Positions 54,262 through 61,254 of a stretch of DNA of 64,000 nt are shown here, one piece after another. Made by a program: the position numbers and the translations under genes. The notes beneath the pieces were generated by a model. That model saw only the letters and a program-made list of their open reading frames with translations, was not told where the DNA came from and searched no databases. Source of the DNA: an uncultured Flavobacteriaceae bacterium (GTDB lineage: Bacteria; Bacteroidota; Bacteroidia; Flavobacteriales; Flavobacteriaceae); contig CANKUU010000002.1 in NCBI GenBank assembly GCA_947486785.1, positions 62,001 to 126,000 of the forward strand. The letters are read 5' to 3'. The first letter of the stretch is position 1, and each line of letters begins with the position of its first letter.

Positions 54262-56253
54262 ATGAAAAATTTATGTATTAAATTCACTTTATCGTGCTTG
54301 ATACTATTAAGTACAATAGGTTGTCAAGACCAATTAGAAGAATTGTATCAAGACCCTGACGGCTTTTCTAAAAGCCAAGCAGATGACGCTGGTGTAAGTA
54401 TTATAGCAGGTTATTTCACCTCACAGCTAACGCGTGGCTTCTTGCTACGTGGAGACTATGCTTCGCACTACCATCAGCTCAGAAGTGGTTCACGAGTTAT
54501 GGGAACTGGTGTTCAATTATATTTCACCTCAAATACACAAGGTGTTCCCTACACTCTAAGAGATGTAGAGAATGATTGGGGTTCAAATGGTTTTAACCAA
54601 TCGGTTTTTAATAATTTAAATAGCCCATGGATTAAACAAGTACTTTGGGGACAAAAAGAATTCAACAAAATTCCAGAGGCAGAACGCACTCAGCTCGATG
54701 TACTATTCATGAGACTATTACATGTTTTAAAAGCCTATGCCTATCAACGTGGAATAGATGGTTATGATGAAGTACCCTATTTTCCAACAGGTTCTGCAGG
54801 TGCCCTTGAAGGAGAAAAAGCAGAATTTTTAGGACAAGAACAAATATACCCTATCATCATAGAAGAATTAGGAGAAATAGAAACCTTTCTTTCCACGGTT
54901 GAATTAAATGCAACTGAACAAACAATATTTCAAAATCAAGATGTAATTTTTAATGGAAGTTTATTGCAGTGGCGAAAGTACATTAACTCGCTTCGTTTAC
55001 GTTGGGCCATGACAGTAAGTGAACAATTACCTGAACTTACTACAGCAACAGTTAATGATCTAATTGATAAGCCACTCTTTACGGAGGCTTCAGATGTTGC
55101 AGGTTTGGCTGATATTGCTATAGTTGAACCAAATCGTTTACAAGTTGAACTCGGTATCACTAGAGCATTTAGAGAACGTGGTGATGAAAGTAGAGCTCCA
55201 AAACGTTATTTAGAAGATGTAATGCATTGCATTCCCACAGAAAAGAGTATCGTAATAAATGGCGAAACCCTACTTTATTTCGACGGTGACAATTCAGAAG
55301 AAGGCTTAGAAAACGGTACTGTTGATCCACGAGTTGCGTATCTATTCTCAAAAGATATTATGGGCAGATACATTGGAGCAGAGACTGGTTTCGATAATGG
55401 TAATGACCCTAATAGCTACCTCAATAAAACAATGAGGGCTTATTATATCAACCATCCCATTATGACCGATTTAAGCGTAACTGAAATTTCTTTTGGTACA
55501 GACGCAAATGAACAGGTTATAAGACTAGACGAAGAAGCTGCAGCTGATCTTTCTAAGCGAGAAGAATTTTTATTGAATGCATTTAGAGATTATATTGGTA
55601 ATTATAGAGACACCAATTATACCATAGGTACAGACAACAACCTAATTTCAGAATTTAATACTAGACCACAATACAACTTTGATCTTAGATATCCTACCTT
55701 ACATGCCGTTGAAACTGAACTTTCCTTGGCAGAGGCTGCGGTAAGGGGTTTTGGAGATCCTGGTTCGGCACGTGATCACTACGCAAAGGCCATTGAACTA
55801 TCTTGTAAATACTGGTACGCCATAAATGTAGAAAATAGCTATTCTAAACAAACGGTGCCTTCTTTCCCAAGCACTATGGATCAATCAAGAATTGACCGAG
55901 ATAAGCCAAGAAAAGAGTATAATGCCATGGCTTATGCTGAATTTGAAGCACAACGTTTTGATGGATTATCTGACCAAGAAAAAGTGAGGTCTATTTTTAA
56001 TCAATTACAGCTACATTATAATATGTTTAATTTTGAAACGCCATGGACAGCAGCACGTCGATTAGTGAAATATCTTGGCGACAACCCTGGTTCACCCTAT
56101 GAAATTTTTCAATGGAAAGAGCGATTTCTTTACAACCCTAGCATTCAAGCAACAGACCCTGAAGCATGGGCACGCTTAAGCCAGCATGACGACCCTAATT
56201 TACCCTTATGGTTTACAGGCCGTACCGCAAAATGGAAAAACGTATTAGAATAA
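54262..56253 (+). CDS. SusD/RagB-like surface lipoprotein (large form)
   Basis: 663 residues, larger than the usual 480-600. Lipobox ILLSTIGCQDQ places the lipidated Cys near 21. The SusD-like segments include QWRKYINSLRLRWAMT, YPTLHAVETELSLAEAAVRGFG and ARDHYAKAIELSCKYW. It is the binding partner of the SusC transporter encoded 17 bp upstream. A small lipoprotein follows after 19 bp. Confidence 0.9.
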   Translation: MKNLCIKFTLSCLILLSTIGCQDQLEELYQDPDGFSKSQADDAGVSIIAGYFTSQLTRGFLLRGDYASHYHQLRSGSRVMGTGVQLYFTSNTQGVPYTLRDVENDWGSNGFNQSVFNNLNSPWIKQVLWGQKEFNKIPEAERTQLDVLFMRLLHVLKAYAYQRGIDGYDEVPYFPTGSAGALEGEKAEFLGQEQIYPIIIEELGEIETFLSTVELNATEQTIFQNQDVIFNGSLLQWRKYINSLRLRWAMTVSEQLPELTTATVNDLIDKPLFTEASDVAGLADIAIVEPNRLQVELGITRAFRERGDESRAPKRYLEDVMHCIPTEKSIVINGETLLYFDGDNSEEGLENGTVDPRVAYLFSKDIMGRYIGAETGFDNGNDPNSYLNKTMRAYYINHPIMTDLSVTEISFGTDANEQVIRLDEEAAADLSKREEFLLNAFRDYIGNYRDTNYTIGTDNNLISEFNTRPQYNFDLRYPTLHAVETELSLAEAAVRGFGDPGSARDHYAKAIELSCKYWYAINVENSYSKQTVPSFPSTMDQSRIDRDKPRKEYNAMAYAEFEAQRFDGLSDQEKVRSIFNQLQLHYNMFNFETPWTAARRLVKYLGDNPGSPYEIFQWKERFLYNPSIQATDPEAWARLSQHDDPNLPLWFTGRTAKWKNVLE

Positions 56254-56272
56254 ACAATATTAAAATTACAAT

Positions 56273-56614
56273 ATGAAAAGAATATCTTTTTTAATCATCT
56301 CACTTATTATAATGGCATCTTGCAGTAAAGATGACCAAGGTTCAATTTTTGGAACAGCAAGTGCAGATAATGAGAATGTACTATCGGGAATTACCGTAAA
56401 ATTATATACTGAAGACACCACCTTAATTTCAACAACTACCACAGATGCAGAAGGAAATTTCTCCTTCTCTGGACTTGAATCTGGCAATTATTTTATTGGT
56501 GCTACAATCACCATAGAACAAGAAATATGGGATACAGGAAACACCCCTCAAATTCTATATGTAGGAGATGAAATTGCTAAGGAGGTTGCTTTAACATTAA
56601 CAAAAAAAGAATGA
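56273..56614 (+). CDS. Small lipoprotein with SdrD-B/carboxypeptidase-regulatory-like fold
   Basis: 113 residues. Lipobox MASCSKDD near residue 17 (Cys). The mature part is a single beta sandwich: GTASADNENVLSGITVKLYTEDTT, TDAEGNFSFSGLESGNYFIGATI. Third gene of the SusCD operon, 19 bp after SusD. It is likely an accessory surface lipoprotein of the complex (SusE/F position, but unrelated in sequence). Confidence 0.75.
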   Translation: MKRISFLIISLIIMASCSKDDQGSIFGTASADNENVLSGITVKLYTEDTTLISTTTTDAEGNFSFSGLESGNYFIGATITIEQEIWDTGNTPQILYVGDEIAKEVALTLTKKE

Positions 56615-56748
56615 ATATCATCAAGCCAAGGTTTTGGAAAGTTTCCAAACCTTGGCTTAATTTTTAATTTTCAATACTAAAAGGAAAAAGCCATAATTAG
56701 ATAGTATACGTATCTCTATAGACTACCAATAACCTAACACACTTCTCA

Positions 56749-57110
56749 TCATAAAAACAGCTGTTCTTTAAGCATCTTGCCATCTTTAACTTGGTACACC
56801 CCAATTACGAATCTTGTAGAACGCTGCCCCGATGCTTTATCCGTAGTATCCATTTCAAAACGCACAAAAAATCCCATTACCTGCAACAATTGGTGTTGAT
56901 ACCTTACTTCTGTGAAATTCAAACTTAGCGCTCCACCATTCTCCTTTTTTTAAATACCCATAGAAACATTCTACATAATCTCCTTCGCTTTTGCCGTCAT
57001 TTTCAATACTACTGATTTTAGGAATGTATAAGTCTTGATATGGCTTTTTAAAATCTGCCGCCTTATACCAGACCTCTAATTGTATTGCAATTTCTTATGT
57101 CTTCATCTGT
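56749..57110 (-). pseudogene. Frameshifted gene remnant, NTF2/SnoaL-like in appearance
   Basis: Minus strand. Consecutive frames give AIQLEVWYKAADFKKPYQD, GDYVECFYGYLKKGEWWSAKF and, after a frame change, FVRFEMDTTDKASGQRSTRF and the end GKMLKEQLFL at TGA 56749-56751. At least two frameshifts are needed. The charged, aromatic pattern looks like a small alpha+beta ligand-binding fold, but the family is a guess. Confidence 0.5.
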
Positions 57111-57239
57111 AAATCGTATTTTAATTACCCCATTAACCACTTCAAAACAAAGTTTTCTCTTAGTTTTTAATACAATTGTGGATATAGCAAATAAGCACTG
57201 ATTAGAAATAAATTAAAGCATAAAAAAGGTTTAAATAAC

Positions 57240-57560
57240 AACAAATTGTAATAGTACCTGTTTCTAACAGCGCAACCATATTAATAATACCATCATCAAA
57301 AGCTAGCGGTAGAGGCTGGTCATTAACCGTAGATAGAAGTTAAATAACCTACTGTTATCGCTCAAAAGGAACCTCAATGACCAAATTGGCATCTACATAA
57401 ATGCGCCGTATACAGCGCTACGTTCATATAGTCATCCGAAGAAGCAATCTTCTCTACGCGGAAAGTTAGGGTACATGTGCTGCAACGAAAAAGGGAAAAC
57501 TTACAAAAACAACAAAGATAAACGGTTTGATTTTTTTGAATACTGTTTAATACATAGGCA
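57240..57560 (-). pseudogene. Remnant of a secreted-protein gene
   Basis: Minus strand. One frame reads a signal-peptide-like FKKIKPFIFVVFVSF then stops; the next frame continues FRVEKIASSDDYMNVALYT, and a third gives VNDQPLPLAFDDGIINMVAL. The pieces read as one exported protein broken by several frameshifts (possibly DUF2141-like). It is not functional. Confidence 0.4.
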
Positions 57561-57668
57561 TCAACCCTTGACTAATTTTGAGCAATAAATTTAAATAAAC
57601 TCTCAAAAAAGGTCGAGCATCTACAACTACTCTAAGCCCAGTAATTTTGATGTGTAAGTAACAATAAC

Positions 57669-58069
57669 ACCCCTAACATTAACCCAAGAGGGCTACACTA
57701 TATTTCTTATAAAAGACCAAAGTAAAAGCACCCAAGCTATGACCAAAATTATACCTCCTAAAGGGGTAATAGGACCTAAAAACCGCATTTTCTTGCCGCT
57801 AGACGCACTTAAAGTTAAGCCATAGATACTAAAGGAGAAAAGAAACGTGCCAAATACAAAGCAGTACATCATATACTGCTCTAAAACCGAACTAAAATTT
57901 AAATTAAAACCAAGAATTAGTAGCACAAGCGCATGATACATTTGGTATTTTACCCCCGTTTCAAAGCTATTTAATTGCTCTTGAGAAAAAGACTTTTTTA
58001 ACACGTGCGCACCAAAAGCACCAAAAATTACGGCCAAAGCCCCGTAGAGCGCACCCATGCATTGTGCGA
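57669..58069. repeat. 401-bp direct repeat, copy 2
   Basis: Partner of 50159-50559 (5 mismatches). This copy is probably the original, since the DUF423 gene keeps its native 5' end and its neighbour at 58158. Confidence 0.95.
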
Positions 58070-58079
58070 ATAATATCAT
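57693..58079 (-). CDS. DUF423 membrane protein, copy 2 (full length)
   Basis: 128 residues beginning MILFAQCMGALYGALA, with about four spans and the DUF423 pattern (GAFGAHVLKK, YHALVLLILGF, PITPLGGIILVIAWVLL). The family is widespread and of unknown function, sometimes annotated YgdD. The start at 58077-58079 is chosen because it gives the complete first span, and it is absent from copy 1. It lies 78 bp downstream of the anchored protein at 58158-58607, possibly one transcript. Confidence 0.9.
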   Translation of the reverse strand: MILFAQCMGALYGALAVIFGAFGAHVLKKSFSQEQLNSFETGVKYQMYHALVLLILGFNLNFSSVLEQYMMYCFVFGTFLFSFSIYGLTLSASSGKKMRFLGPITPLGGIILVIAWVLLLWSFIRNIV

Positions 58080-58157
58080 TTACTTGTTTTAAATCAAATA
58101 TAGTTTTTAGCCCGCAATAAATTACGCAGAATGAGAAGAAAGAGCGGCATTAAAATA

Positions 58158-58607
58158 TTATTTTTCGGAAGTAGTTTTACCTTTTAATTCTTTTTTTTCT
58201 AGAAATAATTGATACAATTCTAGTGTTTCTAAAGAATCTTTTAAATTTAAATAAAGTTGCGATTCGTCTTTATTTTTTAAATAAATCTTCTGTTGTTCAA
58301 AATTATCTACAAAAACATACACTTTTTTATCTGTTAAGCTGTCTTTAAACTCTTGATAGACCCCTTTACCCTTTTCAAAGGCAGAAAAACCGTTTAGGCG
58401 CATCATGGGCGGTATTCGGTCTACTAACCCCACCTCATCAAGCTCATCAAACTTTAAATCGTGATAATAGATGCCCGATAAAATGGTCATTTTATCTTGC
58501 TCTATGCGCAGCCAGTTTTTATAATGTGCCGCAAATGCACAAAAACAAACCAGCACAGTAAGTACAATTAAAATATTTAAAAACCAATGTGATTTCTTTG
58601 CTGCCAT
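58158..58607 (-). CDS. Membrane-anchored hypothetical protein
   Basis: 149 residues. An N-terminal span at about 9-28 is followed by an extracytoplasmic domain with helices and strands (HYKNWLRIEQDKMTILSGIYYHDLKFDELDEV) and a charged end KKELKGKTTSEK. No catalytic motif is recognisable. Located upstream of the full-length DUF423 gene on the same strand. Confidence 0.65.
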   Translation of the reverse strand: MAAKKSHWFLNILIVLTVLVCFCAFAAHYKNWLRIEQDKMTILSGIYYHDLKFDELDEVGLVDRIPPMMRLNGFSAFEKGKGVYQEFKDSLTDKKVYVFVDNFEQQKIYLKNKDESQLYLNLKDSLETLELYQLFLEKKELKGKTTSEK

Positions 58608-58983
58608 ATATCGCTTCGATTCTAAAAATTAAACTCAAAATTAGCAGATATAGTATATCGCAAAGATAATAAGCCTCCTATAACAGACCACACTTCGATA
58701 AAAGGCTAGGTAAAAAAACTAATACCTATGACGTTTGTGCAAATTACTACTAAAGATGACCTGCAGCCAAAATTTTAGTACATCGCATACGAAGCGGCAC
58801 AAGATAGCGCCCATGTAAGATAGCTTTTTAGTTAAAATGTAAAAAACATTAAAAGCTAAAGATGTATGGCAAGGGATATAAGAACCTATTTAGGCCTATT
58901 AAAACATTCGGATACGCACGAAGTTTCGCAAAACCATGCGTGTTTACCGTTTGAATCATATGCCCATATGAGTTGGTAAGTCG
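58608..58983. other. Gene-free stretch with possible hairpin
   Basis: No gene is convincing (only open frames below 40 codons). A long imperfect hairpin at about 58822-58857 with AGCTTTT and AAAAGCT arms, 127 bp beyond the stop of the first small peptide gene, may be its terminator. Confidence 0.4.
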
Positions 58984-59133
58984 TTAAAAAATAGCGCTAG
59001 TTAATAAAATTGAAACTTGAATAACCGTAAAAACGGCCAAGCCAATTAAAAAATTGTGGTAATTATTTGTTATCCTGTTAATTTCAGCGTTGTGTTTAAT
59101 TTGAATAAGTTCAAATCGTTTGGCGTTACTCAT
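58984..59133 (-). CDS. 49-residue single-span membrane peptide, paralogue 1
   Basis: ATG at 59131-59133, stop at 58984-58986, exactly 49 residues. The first 24 residues are polar and charged (MSNAKRFELIQIKHN, then AEINRITNNYH). Residues 27-48 form one hydrophobic span, LIGLAVFTVIQVSILLTSAIF ending the protein. It aligns without gaps with two other 49-residue frames at 59703 and 60698; the shared core is INxxYxNFLI then FTxIQxSILLTSAI. It is the most diverged of the three. Function unknown. Too short for usual cut-offs; length conservation and gap-free similarity across three loci argue that it is a real gene. Confidence 0.75.
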   Translation of the reverse strand: MSNAKRFELIQIKHNAEINRITNNYHNFLIGLAVFTVIQVSILLTSAIF

Positions 59134-59509
59134 TTGGGTGCGGTTTAGGTTTGGGTTACGTTAAATAATTTTAAAAATTTAGTTCTCTACCTTATTTATG
59201 TACTAAACAGGTTACTACGTCAACAAAAAAACAGCTGTCAAAAAAAATTAAACTCTTTGTAAGCTTATACTTAACGCTGGTAAAGATATATTATTACACG
59301 TTTAACAACAAAAAAATTCGATTAACAGCACTTTTTATTAAAAAAATTGTTAACAAGTGCCTGTTATTAACAATTAAGCGCCGATGATGGGTATAAAAAA
59401 TAGTTAAAGATTTAAAATCAAAACCTTACCTAAGCCTTATTTATTGGTGTATAAATTTAATATAGCTTGCTAGTAAGAAGAGCTAATTGGTTTAAAAATG
59501 TTATAAAAA

Positions 59510-59538
59510 AAATCGCTGAGGAATTTTCTCAGCGATTT
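59510..59538. terminator. Strong bidirectional terminator after small peptide gene 2
   Basis: Perfect 11-bp arms AAATCGCTGAG and CTCAGCGATTT around a 7-nt loop, A-run on one side and T-run on the other. It ends the minus-strand transcript of the 59703 gene, leaving a 3' leader-like tail of about 165 nt. Confidence 0.8.
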
Positions 59539-59702
59539 TTTATGCCTAAATCAAAGCAATACTTTTTGTAATATGACCTCTAAATATGGGGTATTTTTTG
59601 GATCTATATCATAAAAATATCGTGCGTATCATTTTTGATTATTTAAAATTATAGACGCTAACCTATAATGAAATCTAACTCCTTAATTACAATTAAGGTA
59701 AT

Positions 59703-59852
59703 TTAGTAAATAGCACTTGTAAGTAGGATTGATAGTTGTATGATTGTAAAGAAACCAATAAAAATTAAAAAGTTATTATACTGGTTTGTTATATTAATAA
59801 TGTCTTTATTATTTTCTAATTGAACAATGTGGGACTCTTTTTGCGTGTTCAT
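59703..59852 (-). CDS. 49-residue single-span membrane peptide, paralogue 2
   Basis: ATG at 59850-59852, stop at 59703-59705, 49 residues. N-terminal half MNTQKESHIVQLENNKDI, then ITNQYNNFLI and the span FIGFFTIIQLSILLTSAIY to the C-terminus. Compared with paralogue 3 it shares most residues and also its flanks: a block of upstream sequence ending CGAAATATT before the ATG, and a downstream block (ATTATAGACGCTAACCTAT) at almost the same distance from the stop (49 versus 50 bp). So a unit of about 0.4 kb was duplicated and both coding parts stayed open. A small tail-anchored or holin-like peptide is suggested; type I toxin is a hypothesis only. Confidence 0.8.
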   Translation of the reverse strand: MNTQKESHIVQLENNKDIINITNQYNNFLIFIGFFTIIQLSILLTSAIY

Positions 59853-60492
59853 AATATTTCGTTTCCGTTATTCATAGATAAAACAATCAACCGCTAAAAA
59901 TTCCTGAAATTATTGTGCTTTTTTTTTAAAAAATACGGGTTAAACTATGGGGATACTACTACTCTTTATAAGAACAAAAGCAAAGATGATATAGCTCGTA
60001 GGCAACCACTTACAAAACAAGCTATAGCCGTATGATTAATAAGACCAACTTCAATAAACCGCTGTAAACCGTACTTTAGATATATTTACCTTTGGTTTAA
60101 GCTGAAGCCAAAAAAAATATCATATTTACCATATAAATAACCCCTTGTTTTGCGAAAATTAGTAGATCTTCCATTTTTTACTCGCAAATTTTATTGAGAA
60201 AACTGCCCGGTTTTAGCAAAAGAACATAGCGCAAAGAAAATAATAATACCAATTTATATAAGCGTTCCTTATATACCAGCCTAATGATTGATTTCTGCAG
60301 CTCTTTAAAATGAGATCTAAATTGGTATTGTAACACTTCACTTGCAACCTATTTATCTGAAAATAAATGTTACCCTTAATACTCAGATATACCTTTTCTT
60401 AAAACAAGAACTATGTGCTATTTAAAAAAAGTTGTTGGCAACCAGTAGTTTGTTGCTCTAATAGCATAGAAATAGTAGTACCTACTAAACGC
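59853..60492. other. Gene-free spacer between the two duplicated peptide units
   Basis: About 640 bp without a credible coding frame. It holds the conserved 5' flank of the 59703 gene (59853-59925) and the inverted-repeat element at 60245-60329. Confidence 0.5.
60245..60329. repeat. 85-bp element with 12-bp perfect terminal inverted repeats
   Basis: AATACCAATTTA at 60245-60256 and TAAATTGGTATT at 60318-60329 are exact inverse copies bordering an 85-bp segment without a gene. This is the form of a miniature inverted-repeat or REP-like element; only one copy is seen in the window. Confidence 0.5.
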
Positions 60493-60495
60493 AAA

Positions 60496-60524
60496 AAATC
60501 GCTAAAGCTATACTTCAGCGATTT
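60496..60524. terminator. Terminator after small peptide gene 3
   Basis: Arms AAATCGCT and AGCGATTT with partly paired interior and A/T runs on both sides, the counterpart of 59510-59538, about 174 bp beyond the stop of the 60698 gene. Confidence 0.65.
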
Positions 60525-60697
60525 TTGATATCAAAATCAAATTAAATGGACTTTATTTTTGATGATATGACAACTAAATTTGGGCTTTTATTTGTCTTCT
60601 AGCAAAAATATGGTGGTGCCTGTGTTTTTTGATTCATAAAAATTATAGACGCTAACCTATATTGAAATCTAAACCTATAAAGAAGGACTAGAATACT

Positions 60698-60847
60698 TTA
60701 AAAAATAGCACTTGTAAGTAGGATTGATAGTTGTATGATTGTAAACGAACCAATAAAAATTAAAAAATTATTATAGTGGTTCTCTATTTTAACAATGTCT
60801 TTATTTGTTCTTAATTGAAAACTGTGGGACTCTTTATTGATTTTCAT
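60698..60847 (-). CDS. 49-residue single-span membrane peptide, paralogue 3
   Basis: ATG at 60845-60847, stop at 60698-60700, 49 residues. N-terminal half MKINKESHSFQLRTNKDI, then IENHYNNFLI and the span FIGSFTIIQLSILLTSAIF. The differences from paralogue 2 are concentrated in the polar half, while the last 19 residues differ at only 2 positions. That is a pattern of selection on the membrane part. Upstream and downstream flanks are conserved with paralogue 2. Transcribed alone from its own leader, it ends at the hairpin 60496-60524. Confidence 0.8.
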   Translation of the reverse strand: MKINKESHSFQLRTNKDIVKIENHYNNFLIFIGSFTIIQLSILLTSAIF

Positions 60848-61254
60848 AATATTTCGCTTTCACGTTACATCCATAAAACAATTAACAGATAAAAACTCCT
60901 GAAAAAAATATGCCTTTTTTTACAATAAACCATTTTTATCTCAAGTATTTAAATATCAAGTGTTTAAATGTAAAAAAAGACCATTTTTAAAGGTCAGTTT
61001 ATGCTTACAAAATCGCTTAAATTTATGCTGATTATCAGATAAAATACATCAAATAGCTACCAAATGTAGTACTAGCAAAATCAGACAAAATTTGAGTAAT
61101 TTTTACTAAAAAATATTAAAATCTTGAAAAAAAATACATCGGCACCAATTATCGCTACTAAAAAGCTGTAAAAAAGATTAAAAAACTTGTTGTATCGTTC
61201 GGTATACCAAGGCTAAAAAAGCTGTTTATCACCTAAAATTTAACCAAACTACGG
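60848..61254. other. Gene-free stretch, peptide leader and TonB-gene terminator
   Basis: Contains the conserved leader of the 60698 gene (to about 60925) and, at 60979-60995, the terminator-like hairpin for the downstream end of the receptor gene. Nothing else is seen. Confidence 0.5.
60979..60995 (-). terminator. Possible terminator of the TonB receptor gene
   Basis: GACC and GGTC arms with an AT loop; the adjoining A-run reads as U-run on the minus strand. 260 bp beyond the stop of the receptor gene. Confidence 0.4.

Noticed and set aside
58734-58971. Short plus-strand frames of 31-37 codons near 58860-58970
   Set aside because: No paralogue, no conserved motif, and composition does not differ from the surrounding spacer.
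58984-60847. Firm call of a type I toxin-antitoxin system
   Set aside because: Only the peptide side is seen. No antisense RNA promoter could be demonstrated, so this stays a hypothesis under the finding.
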